From assembly GCA_900547855.1 (NCBI GenBank), contig URIK01000049.1, positions 1-12,406 of the forward strand: 12,406 bases of DNA. Reading direction: 5' to 3'. This DNA comes from an uncultured Collinsella sp. (GTDB lineage: Bacteria > Actinomycetota > Coriobacteriia > Coriobacteriales > Coriobacteriaceae). Position numbers and translations under genes: made by a program. Shown here in pieces: positions 1 through 6,135 of the stretch. Below the pieces are notes generated by a model that saw only the letters and a list, made by a program, of their open reading frames with translations, was not told the origin of the DNA and did not search any database. Position 1 is the stretch's first letter; each line of letters opens with the position of its first letter.

Positions 1-1
1 A

Positions 2-40
2 GCTGCGGGAATGGCCTATCCGCTCAATGTGTTCGGCTGA
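2..40 (+). CDS. possible C-terminal tail of a plus-strand gene (partial)
   Basis: In the second forward frame the window opens with codons reading AAGMAYPLNVFG and then TGA at 38-40. If real, this is the last 12 codons of a gene that lies mostly outside the window and converges on the STAS/kinase gene. I do not recognise the product. The support is only an open frame of 12 codons and the convergent hairpin that follows at 75-102, so it may equally be non-coding sequence. Confidence 0.2.
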   Translation, partial: AAGMAYPLNVFG

Positions 41-74
41 GATCGGAAATCAACCGTCTGCCGCATGTTCTTAG

Positions 75-102
75 TAGCCAAACGCGCTAAAGCGATTGGC
101 TA
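75..102. terminator. hairpin at the end of the STAS/kinase gene, weak or bidirectional terminator
   Basis: TAGCCAA (75-81) pairs with TTGGCTA (96-102), and inside it CGCT (85-88) can pair with AGCG (91-94). The right arm includes the minus-strand stop codon at 100-102. Neither strand has a run of T after the hairpin, so it is not a classical intrinsic terminator. Its place at the end of the gene makes a transcript-end or stabilising role plausible. Confidence 0.35.
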
Positions 103-846
103 GGCACACGATTCCAGTGCTCCGCTAAACAGCTTCACCATCTGCACGCGCGTGCCGGCGCCGTCCGTACGACGAGCAACCTCCACGTTATCGACGAGCA
201 TACGCATAAGCTTGATACCACGGCCGCGTTCCTCGGATGCGACCGGTTCGCTCGTTTCATCGATAGAATAGCCGGCACCTCGATCAAGCACCTCAACCAC
301 AACGCGATCGCCATAGGCCTGAACCGTCAGGACGCACCCGATACCGCCCGCATGGTCATAGGCGTTACCCAGCGCCTCCCCCGACGCCAATGCGACATCG
401 TAGCGCTCGTCACGGCGCAACGGAAGCGATTCAAGGAGTTCGGCGATGCGGTGTCGGTAGTATGGAAGATTCTCGATACCCTGACGGACCTCGACGCTCT
501 TACTCCAGCGAGGCAGCTCCCCCACCGGAATGGCGGGAATAGACTCCCGTGCCGGCCCCGCGACATGAAGGATATCGACAAGACGAGCAATCTCCAAAAA
601 GCGAACAACTTCACCTGATGCATTGACGAGCGAAAGCAGGCCTTCTCGCCTCATGAGCTCACGAGCGCGCGTAAGCAGGAATGCCAAGCCTGTCGAATCG
701 ATAAAGCTAACAGCCTGACAGTTGATGACAACGCGACGCACGCCCCGGTCGATCAAATTATCCAACCGTCGGCGCAGCACCGGCACCGATGCGATGTCGA
801 CATCACCCGGTGGCGTCAAAACCGCTATGTCATTCCACTCATTCAT
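100..846 (-). CDS. STAS domain fused to anti-sigma-type ATPase/kinase (partner-switching regulator)
   Basis: Two modules that are normally separate proteins are joined here. Numbering from the ATG at 846 (248 aa), residues 5-100 form a STAS (anti-anti-sigma) domain with the usual phosphorylatable serine in DSTG (Ser51). Residues 115-240 form a GHKL ATPase of the SpoIIAB/RsbW type: N-box with Glu157 and Asn161, G1 box DRGAG (188-192), G2 box GRG (208-210), and a GAGTRV strand near 229-234. In this family the kinase phosphorylates the STAS serine and binds a sigma factor or another partner. The gene follows the SpoIIE-type phosphatase, which would remove that phosphate, and is probably cotranscribed with it. 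Start choice: an in-frame TTG at 909 adds 21 unusual residues. The ATG at 846 places the STAS domain at the N-terminus, as is typical, with a GGGGA-type ribosome site about 11 nt upstream. The partner sigma factor is not visible. Confidence 0.85.
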   Translation of the reverse strand: MNEWNDIAVLTPPGDVDIASVPVLRRRLDNLIDRGVRRVVINCQAVSFIDSTGLAFLLTRARELMRREGLLSLVNASGEVVRFLEIARLVDILHVAGPARESIPAIPVGELPRWSKSVEVRQGIENLPYYRHRIAELLESLPLRRDERYDVALASGEALGNAYDHAGGIGCVLTVQAYGDRVVVEVLDRGAGYSIDETSEPVASEERGRGIKLMRMLVDNVEVARRTDGAGTRVQMVKLFSGALESCA

Positions 847-924
847 ACGACCATGGTTCCCCAAAAAAGCCCACTCGATGCATTCGTTTCCCCAACCGTG
901 CGGATTCAACCCGCCCAGCGTCGT

Positions 925-3270
925 CTATGAACGACCCCGTAAAAACTCAAGGGACACCAATGCAATGTCATCGTCCAGCGCCGAATCGGTAAATCGATCA
1001 AGCTCGCCCAAGACCTTGCCGCAAATGCCCGACACGCCCTCCGCCGAAACAGAAAGCAGAAGATCGCGCAAGCGCTGCTCGCCAAAAAACGCTCCGGTGC
1101 GGTCACGGGCCTCAATCGTTCCATCCGTATACATAAAGAGCATATCGCCGGGGGCGAACGTAAAGGCACCCGTCTCGTACACCATGCCTTCGAATGCGCC
1201 GATTACGCCCGATTGGCATCCAAGCAGTTCGACCTCTCCCCCACGGGCCTCGCCGCCACCCAGCGGCATCGACTCTGGCCTGATGACCATGGTCGGAGGA
1301 TGGCCCGCCGAACAATACGTTGCGCGTCCGGCTTTAAGGTCAATCTTGGCGATAAAGGCCGTCACGAACGTCTCGACCCTCGAAAAGCCCATGAGCATGC
1401 TGTTAAGGGAGCGTGCCATGCGGGCGGGCCCCGCACCCTCCCAGGCATAGGCCGTCAGGGCCGTCTTGACGAGCGCGGACATCGATGCGGCCTCAATGCC
1501 TTTGCCAGACACATCACCCAGAATCATGACGGCGCAGTCGTCGGGAAGTCGGATGAGCGTATAGAAATCGCCGCCGACCAACGCCGAGTTCGTGGCCGAC
1601 AGGTATACCGAATCGGTTGCGATACCCGGAACATCCCCCAGGGAATTTCTCATGCCGATCTGGAGGGTCTGAGCGATATGGCGCTCCTCGCGCTTTTGAG
1701 ATTCGCCTTCGTAGATCAGTTCAAAGTCATGCGCCAAGTGCACCAAGTAGTCATATTCAAGGTCATCAATCGGCTCTTGGCTGCCATCACGAAGCAGCAG
1801 TGCGCGCGTCGTCGGGCCCTTCGCAACAGAAGCAGGAACAATCGCGTCGTTGCTGTGCTTGCCATCACCCTCAGAGCGCGGGCGCCCCGCCTCGATGCCG
1901 AAGTCGACGTAGAGACCCTGGCAAGGCAGACCATGCGTCCTAAGCCAGCCTCCCATAGGCATCGATTCATCAACGCGAGTTATACGGACGTGCTTAAGGT
2001 CCTCGGCACTCGTGCCGCCCAAAACAGATGCCTCAAAGCCATCAGGGCCAGCTCCCAGACGTGCCGCCGGCGCCGTCGTAGAAAAGAAAAGCTTCTCGGG
2101 ATCGTCCGGCAAAGCAACGCGACTGCCGCCTTCAAAATCTATGACATAGGAGTCCAGACTGGCGTCATACTCAACAGGGCAAAAATGGCAGTTGAGCATA
2201 TTGCAGATCTCGGACGATACCGCCTGGGTAGCCGCGGCAGAATCGTCTAGAAAGGTAAACAACTCATCACGTAAAACATTGAGCGAGCGGCCAAGCTCGG
2301 CCGTGCGACGAGAGCGAAGGCTCGATGCCATTCCGACCAGCTGGATAGACAGGTAATCGCAAATGACCTCAAGTACATTAACGTCATAGGCGAGCGGTGC
2401 CTGGGGGCGTTTCCAACCAACTTCCAACACGCCAAGAATCTGCGTACCGTAAAAAACGGGAAGACAGATCTCGCTGCGGTACGGAGGCATATCCTGCATG
2501 CGCAACAGGTGCTTAGAACGATTATCCAGGTCCATGAACATACCGGAGGCGGCCCTATCGCCCTCAAGGTCCTGCTGAATCGACAAGCGACAGGCACGCG
2601 ACTCGCGAAGAACATACGTCGGAATGCCAGCGCCATACGGCAAAAACTCGGGCAGGTAGCTGTCGTGCAGCTCCTTGGAGACACCGCGAAGCTTAAAACC
2701 GCCGCTCTCAGAAAAATAGATAGCGGCACCCGAAGCATCGAGCGTTCCTACAAGTTGGTTTAAAACGGTATCAAGCAGACTGGGTAACTCATCGGAGCCC
2801 ACAGTGCTCATAATGACCGAGAGCGTGCCTGAGAGACGCTTGTTCGCCACTCTGAGCTCCGATAACGCACGCTTGAGTTGACGGTCGTGAGAATACTGCT
2901 CCTCGATACTGTGAAGTGCCACCAGGACGCGTGGCGCTCGGCGCCCAAAGATGCGTGGAGGCGTTACGGAGCCTGCACGAACCAAGACGGGGATAAAGGA
3001 GCCGTCACTCAGCTTGAGCATCAGTTCGCTCTCGGAGCCATCAGTTTCAAATGGCAGACGATGTTCCGTCGCACGTTCAAAAGCGGACGAATACAGGACG
3101 TCTTTAACATCTCCACCGACGACATCGGCGCGTTCTTCGCACATCAAACCAAGTAAGCGATTATTCACATGCAGAATGGTTCCGTCGAGCTCGCAGATGA
3201 TGACAGCATCGCTCGTGATCTCGACTAGTTGGGCAACGTCTGCCCACTCGTTGCGTTCAAGCGTTTCCAT
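925..3270 (-). CDS. PAS-GAF-PP2C (SpoIIE/RsbU-type) serine phosphatase
   Basis: This is a multi-domain protein phosphatase of 781 aa from the ATG at 3270. Residues about 8-125 look like a PAS sensor domain, 155-315 like a GAF domain, and 335-525 like a second, degenerate GAF-like region. Residues about 530-780 form a SpoIIE-type PP2C domain. Metal-binding motifs are intact: VGGD (Asp568), GDVSGKG (Asp586), AGHPP, YTDG (Asp716) and a final DDD (766-768). No membrane segment is visible, so it is probably cytoplasmic. In RsbU/SpoIIE systems such enzymes dephosphorylate STAS proteins when the sensor domains detect a signal, and the next gene encodes a STAS-kinase fusion. The middle region has a cysteine cluster (356, 361, 364, with 450 further on). 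An in-frame GTG at 3282 would add four residues but lacks a ribosome site; GGTGGGG lies 6 nt before the ATG. The gene begins directly after the tRNA-Leu terminator. The name SpoIIE describes the domain family and does not imply sporulation. Confidence 0.88.
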   Translation of the reverse strand: METLERNEWADVAQLVEITSDAVIICELDGTILHVNNRLLGLMCEERADVVGGDVKDVLYSSAFERATEHRLPFETDGSESELMLKLSDGSFIPVLVRAGSVTPPRIFGRRAPRVLVALHSIEEQYSHDRQLKRALSELRVANKRLSGTLSVIMSTVGSDELPSLLDTVLNQLVGTLDASGAAIYFSESGGFKLRGVSKELHDSYLPEFLPYGAGIPTYVLRESRACRLSIQQDLEGDRAASGMFMDLDNRSKHLLRMQDMPPYRSEICLPVFYGTQILGVLEVGWKRPQAPLAYDVNVLEVICDYLSIQLVGMASSLRSRRTAELGRSLNVLRDELFTFLDDSAAATQAVSSEICNMLNCHFCPVEYDASLDSYVIDFEGGSRVALPDDPEKLFFSTTAPAARLGAGPDGFEASVLGGTSAEDLKHVRITRVDESMPMGGWLRTHGLPCQGLYVDFGIEAGRPRSEGDGKHSNDAIVPASVAKGPTTRALLLRDGSQEPIDDLEYDYLVHLAHDFELIYEGESQKREERHIAQTLQIGMRNSLGDVPGIATDSVYLSATNSALVGGDFYTLIRLPDDCAVMILGDVSGKGIEAASMSALVKTALTAYAWEGAGPARMARSLNSMLMGFSRVETFVTAFIAKIDLKAGRATYCSAGHPPTMVIRPESMPLGGGEARGGEVELLGCQSGVIGAFEGMVYETGAFTFAPGDMLFMYTDGTIEARDRTGAFFGEQRLRDLLLSVSAEGVSGICGKVLGELDRFTDSALDDDIALVSLEFLRGRS

Positions 3271-3296
3271 CGTGGACCCCACCGTCTATCGGTAAC

Positions 3297-3318
3297 AAAA
3301 AAGCCTCCGAAGAGGCTT
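3297..3318 (-). terminator. intrinsic terminator of tRNA-Leu
   Basis: On the minus strand AAGCCTC, a TTCG tetraloop and GAGGCTT form a 7-bp stem (3301-3318), followed by four more T (3297-3300), giving six T in all. This is a textbook Rho-independent terminator, 11 nt after the tRNA CCA end. It lies only 26 bp before the ATG of the phosphatase gene, so transcription of that gene must start within this region or read through. Confidence 0.9.
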
Positions 3319-3329
3319 CTTAAATGCGA

Positions 3330-3420
3330 TGGTGTCGGAGGCGGGACTTGAACCCGCATGACCAAAAAAGCGGTCACTAGCACCTCAAGCTAGCGCGTCT
3401 GCCAATTCCGCCACTCCGAC
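3330..3420 (-). tRNA. tRNA-Leu (anticodon GAG)
   Basis: The acceptor stem is GTCGGAG at 3420-3414 paired with CTCCGAC at 3340-3334, then discriminator A and an encoded CCA (3332-3330). The anticodon stem is CTAGC/GCTAG with loop TTGAGGT, giving anticodon GAG, which reads CUC and CUU leucine codons. A long variable arm (TGACC...GGTCA with a T-rich loop) marks a class II tRNA, as expected for leucine. The T arm contains GGTTCAAGTCC. All arms are intact, so it should be functional. Confidence 0.97.
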
Positions 3421-3477
3421 ATGCTATGTTGTTGATTCGCAGTTCGTTTTGTTGGACCCGCGCGTTCAACGAGGAAG

Positions 3478-3507
3478 ATAATAACCTATGATTTGAGAAC
3501 TGTGCAA
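3478..3507 (-). promoter_or_regulatory. probable strong promoter for tRNA-Leu
   Basis: On the minus strand a TTGCAC -35 (3507-3502) is separated by 18 bp from a TATTAT -10 (3483-3478, five of six consensus). Upstream, to about 3540, the sequence is rich in A and T tracts, like an UP element. The AAAAAGTGCTTGCACA context is reminiscent of stable-RNA promoters. Transcription would start about 50 nt before the tRNA. Assigned by inspection only. Confidence 0.6.
3492..3505. repeat. 14-bp inverted repeat, left copy (lies in the tRNA promoter)
   Basis: TTTGAGAACTGTGC on the plus strand recurs as a perfect reverse complement at 3708-3721. The pair flanks the first long palindromic element. This copy lies within the tRNA promoter, covering part of the -35 and most of the spacer. 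Confidence 0.6.
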
Positions 3508-3560
3508 GCACTTTTTAGAAAAAAGTTTACGAATTTGTAAATGCGCAGGTAAATCGATAT

Positions 3561-3692
3561 GTCCGGCCCCGTATCGGTGTTGCCTCCCAGCGCGTCCTCG
3601 GGCATGAGCGATATTTTGCTACGCACTTCGTGCTGCAAAATATCGCTCCCCCTGCGGAATACGCTGGGAGGAAACACCGATACGGGGCCTGC
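3561..3692 (+). repeat. long inverted-repeat element, copy 1 (candidate structured RNA)
   Basis: A 132-nt foldback. The outer stem 3565-3592 pairs with 3662-3689 (27 bp plus one G/A mismatch). An internal loop follows: CGTCCTCGGGCATG (3593-3606) opposite a 3649-3661 segment containing CCCCTGCGGA. The inner stem 3606-3619 pairs with 3635-3648 (14 bp), and the apex is TAC, GCAC-TTC-GTGC, T (3620-3634). Within the internal loop TCC:GGA (595-597 with 656-658) and GGG:CCC (600-602 with 650-652) can also pair. The ends read GTCCGGCCCCG and CGGGGCCTGC. The same ends, loops and apex occur in copy 2 with entirely different stem sequences. No T run follows on either strand, so it is not a simple terminator. 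I see no coding potential in it. The strand is that on which the shared motifs read 5' to 3'; transcription has not been shown. Confidence 0.75.
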
Positions 3693-3707
3693 AAATACGT
3701 ACTTCAG

Positions 3708-3721
3708 GCACAGTTCTCAAA
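3708..3721. repeat. 14-bp inverted repeat, right copy
   Basis: GCACAGTTCTCAAA is the exact reverse complement of 3492-3505. It lies 15 bp beyond copy 1 of the palindromic element. No -10-like sequence follows it as one does in the tRNA promoter. Confidence 0.6.
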
Positions 3722-3750
3722 CATGTTCTGGGGGCTGATGCAAATTTGGT

Positions 3751-3770
3751 GGCTCAGCTTTGCCGAGCCC
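3751..3770. other. small hairpin in the opp-tRNA gap
   Basis: GGCTCAGC and GCCGAGCC around a TTT loop form a short stem with one A/C mismatch. The plus strand continues with TTATATAAAG and the minus strand with ACCAAATTTG. It could be a minor terminator or processing site; no firm role can be assigned. Confidence 0.3.
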
Positions 3771-3771
3771 T

Positions 3772-3804
3772 TATATAAAGAGGCCGGAGCTAAAGCTCCG
3801 GCCT
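3772..3804 (-). terminator. probable terminator of the opp operon
   Basis: A perfect 10-bp stem, AGGCCGGAGC/GCTCCGGCCT with a 4-nt loop (3781-3804), is followed on the minus strand by CTTTATATA. The tail is T/A-rich but not a pure T run, so termination may be incomplete. It lies about 210 nt after the oppF stop codon, so the opp transcript would include palindromic copy 2. Confidence 0.6.
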
Positions 3805-3826
3805 CACTAACTTTCCTATTAGATTA

Positions 3827-3862
3827 AGTGAGCGATCGAGGAATCGCACTCCCCCTGCCGGG
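3827..3862 (+). repeat. possible collapsed third copy of the palindromic element
   Basis: TGAGCGAT at 3829-3836 and ATCGC at 3843-3847, followed by TCCCCCTGC at 3850-3858, match inner-stem and right-loop sequence of copy 1 (TGAGCGAT at 3605-3612, ATCGC at 3642-3646, TCCCCCTGC at 3647-3655). Most of the inner stem and apex are replaced by CGAGGA, and two bases are inserted. GCGAT/ATCGC still forms a small hairpin. The match is short, so chance is possible. Confidence 0.35.
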
Positions 3863-3867
3863 TTGCC

Positions 3868-4001
3868 GCAGGGCCCGCTCTGAAGTTATTTTTCAGAACA
3901 CTCCGCAGGACGCAAGAAACCCCCGCCGCACGAAGTGCGCAGCGGGGGTTTCTTGCATGTCCGAGGACGTTCTGAAAAGTAACTTCAGGGCGGGCCCGGA
4001 C
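3868..4001 (-). repeat. long inverted-repeat element, copy 2 (candidate structured RNA in the oppF 3' UTR)
   Basis: A 134-nt foldback read on the minus strand. The outer stem pairs 3997-3969 with 3899-3871 (27 bp with two C/A mismatches). The internal loop has GTCCTCGGACAT opposite GTCCTGCGGAGT. The inner stem is 15 bp (GCAAGAAACCCCCGC with its complement) and the apex is TGC, GCAC-TTC-GTGC, G centred near 3933. The ends read GTCCGGGCCCG and CGGGCCCTGC. Compared with copy 1, the stems differ at almost every pair but remain paired, while ends, internal loop and apex are shared. The inner loop helix changes from GGG:CCC to GGA:TCC. It begins 12 nt after the oppF stop codon, so it should be transcribed in this orientation with the opp operon. 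Copy 1 has the opposite orientation. Confidence 0.8.
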
Positions 4002-4013
4002 GATAACAACCGA

Positions 4014-5042
4014 CTACAGGTCGATGTGCGATTCCTTGATCGGGAACGGCTCCGCGAAGTGGCAGGCGCAGCAGTGACCCGGGGCAACTTCCTTAAACTC
4101 AGGAAGCTTCTCGGAGCAGATGCCCTGCGCGATCGGGCAGCGCGTGTGGAAACGGCAGCCGGTCGGCGGATCCAGCGGCGACGGCGGATCGCCGGCGAGG
4201 ATGATGCGCTTGCGGGTCTTCTGGATATCAGGATCGGGAACCGGCACGGCAGACAGCAGCGACTGAGTGTACGGATGGTGGGGCTCGCTGTAGAGCGTCT
4301 TCCAGTCCGAAACCTCGACCATCTTACCCAGATACATAACGGCAACGCGATCGGAGATGTGCTGCACGACGGACAGGTCGTGGGCGATAAACAAATACGC
4401 GGTACCGAACTTGTCCTGCAGTTCCTTGAGCAGGTTCAGAACCTGGGCCTGAATGGATACATCCAGAGCGGAAACCGGCTCGTCGCAGATGATCAGCTTA
4501 GGCTTCAGAGCGAACGCGCGGGCAATGCCGACACGCTGACGCTGACCGCCCGAGAACTCATGAGGATAGCGGTTAATGTGCTCGGGGTTCAGTCCGACAA
4601 CGTCGAGAAGCTCACGGACACGCTCAATGCGCTCCTCCTTGGTGCCCACGCCGTGAATGGTCATGGGCTCGGAGACGATCTCGCCGATGGTCATACGGGG
4701 ATTCAGCGAGGCATAGGGATCCTGGAAGATAAACTGCATCTCGCGACGCATGTCCTTGATCTCATGCTTGCTCATCTCGGCAACATCTTTACCCTGGAAG
4801 AACACCTTACCGGCGGTCGGCTTGGTCAGGCGCATGATGGTGCGGCCCGTCGTGGACTTACCGCAACCAGACTCACCGACCAGACCAAAGGTCTCGCCAG
4901 GATAAATCTCAAAAGAGATGTCGTTTACGGCAGAGACGACGCACTTGGAAAAACGCTTGGCGAACATGCCGGACTCAGCGGGGAACTCCTTAGAGAGGTG
5001 CTCGACCTTCAGCAGCGGAGTACGCTCGTTGGTATCTGCCAT
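4014..5042 (-). CDS. oppF: oligopeptide ABC transporter ATP-binding protein OppF
   Basis: One of the two ATPases that drive oligopeptide import, working at the cytoplasmic face with OppB, OppC and OppD. The protein has 342 aa. Walker A is GESGCGKST (56-64), the signature is FSGGQRQR (163-170), Walker B has Asp187-Glu188, and the switch histidine is His221. The C-terminal oligopeptide/dipeptide domain begins near HHPYTQSLL (255-263) and carries cysteines 296, 302, 309 and 324-327. That arrangement matches the Fe-S-binding site reported for the Opp/Dpp family. The spacing and the QDPYASLNPRMT segment favour OppF/DppF over OppD. The ATG overlaps the oppD stop codon by one base (TAATG), pointing to translational coupling. 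It is the last gene of the operon. Whether the substrate is an oligopeptide or a dipeptide cannot be settled from the ATPase. Confidence 0.93.
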   Translation of the reverse strand: MADTNERTPLLKVEHLSKEFPAESGMFAKRFSKCVVSAVNDISFEIYPGETFGLVGESGCGKSTTGRTIMRLTKPTAGKVFFQGKDVAEMSKHEIKDMRREMQFIFQDPYASLNPRMTIGEIVSEPMTIHGVGTKEERIERVRELLDVVGLNPEHINRYPHEFSGGQRQRVGIARAFALKPKLIICDEPVSALDVSIQAQVLNLLKELQDKFGTAYLFIAHDLSVVQHISDRVAVMYLGKMVEVSDWKTLYSEPHHPYTQSLLSAVPVPDPDIQKTRKRIILAGDPPSPLDPPTGCRFHTRCPIAQGICSEKLPEFKEVAPGHCCACHFAEPFPIKESHIDL

Positions 5043-6133
5043 TACGCCTCGCCTCCCTTCTTGGAATCCTTGCGCGTACGGGACGTCTCAGGAGAGTTCT
5101 TGAGGAACTCGGGGTCACCGGAGTAGTGGCACGCAGAGTAATGACCGGACTCGGTGACAACACGCTCGGGGCGCTGCTTGCGGCACTTATCCGTCGCATA
5201 GGGGCAACGAGGCGAGAACACGCAGCCCTCGGGCAGGTTCATGAGCGAAGGCGGGTTGCCGTGAATCGGCGTAAGCGGCTTCTTCTCATCGATGGCCTGC
5301 TCCGGGATGGAGCGGATAAGGCCCCAGGTGTAGGGGTGGCGGCTCTCGTAGAAGATTTCCTCAGCAGTACCGAACTCGACGGGACGGCCGGCGTACATAA
5401 CCATGATCTTGTCGGCCATATCAGCGACAACGCCCAGGTCATGGGTGATCATGATGATGGCGTTGCCGTTCTTCTCCTGCATTTCCTGCATAAGCTCAAT
5501 AATCTGAGCCTGAATGGTAACGTCCAGGGCAGTCGTGGGCTCGTCGGCAATCAAAATATCGGGATCGCAGGCAAGAGCCATGGCAATCATGACGCGCTGA
5601 CGCATACCGCCAGAGAACTGGTGCGGATACTCATTGACGCGCTTCTCGGGCTCGGGAATACCAACGAGGTCCAAAAGCTCGGTGGCACGCTTGAGCGCCT
5701 CCTGCTTGGAGTAGCCACGGTGCAGACGAAGACCCTCGCCCACCTGCCTGCCGATCTTATAGACCGGGTTCAAGGAGGTCATAGGATCCTGGAAGATCAT
5801 CGCGATGTCGTTACCGCGAATGTGCTGCATCTCTTCCTCGGTCATCTCGAGGATAGAACGACCGCGATAGCGAACGTCGCCGCCCTCGATCTTTCCCGGA
5901 GGCATCGAGATAAGACCCATGATGGTCATGGCGGTCACGGACTTACCGGAGCCGGACTCACCGACGACGCCCAGGGTCTCGCCGCGATCGAGCGTGTAGG
6001 AGACACCGTCGACAGCGCGAACAACGCCATCCTCGGTGTGGAAATACATCTTAAGGTCATCGACCTCGAGCAGATGATGGCCCTCGGGAACCGGCTGGTC
6101 CTTCAGGTCCACATAGTTCTTGTTCTTCTTCAT
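5042..6133 (-). CDS. oppD: oligopeptide ABC transporter ATP-binding protein OppD
   Basis: The partner ATPase of OppF, 363 aa. Walker A is GESGSGKS (58-65), the signature is FSGGMRQR (173-180), Walker B has Asp197-Glu198, and the switch histidine is His231. The C-terminal domain starts at RHPYTWGLI (265-273). It holds Cys304, Cys310, Cys317 and Cys335 in the same C-x5-C-x6-C pattern as OppF, consistent with the Fe-S cluster described in this family. The C-terminal tail is long and charged (about 345-363). It starts 2 bp after the oppC stop codon and overlaps oppF by one base, so these genes are clearly cotranscribed and probably translationally coupled. The N-terminal 20 residues before the ABC domain are polar and without known function. 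Confidence 0.94.
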   Translation of the reverse strand: MKKNKNYVDLKDQPVPEGHHLLEVDDLKMYFHTEDGVVRAVDGVSYTLDRGETLGVVGESGSGKSVTAMTIMGLISMPPGKIEGGDVRYRGRSILEMTEEEMQHIRGNDIAMIFQDPMTSLNPVYKIGRQVGEGLRLHRGYSKQEALKRATELLDLVGIPEPEKRVNEYPHQFSGGMRQRVMIAMALACDPDILIADEPTTALDVTIQAQIIELMQEMQEKNGNAIIMITHDLGVVADMADKIMVMYAGRPVEFGTAEEIFYESRHPYTWGLIRSIPEQAIDEKKPLTPIHGNPPSLMNLPEGCVFSPRCPYATDKCRKQRPERVVTESGHYSACHYSGDPEFLKNSPETSRTRKDSKKGGEA

Positions 6134-6135
6134 CC

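Noticed and set aside
3486..3827. Short open frames of 60-65 codons in the opp-tRNA gap
   Set aside because: They run through the palindromic element and hairpins, lack ribosome sites and resemble no known protein.
3561..4001. Reading the long palindromes as integron attC sites or as a MITE
   Set aside because: The RYYYAAC/GTTRRRY core sites of attC are absent and no integrase is present. A MITE would share its arm sequences, whereas here the arms differ and only loops and ends are shared.
3561..4001. Reading the long palindromes as ordinary intrinsic terminators
   Set aside because: No T run follows either one on either strand, the stems are interrupted by a conserved internal loop, and separate terminator-like hairpins occur nearby.
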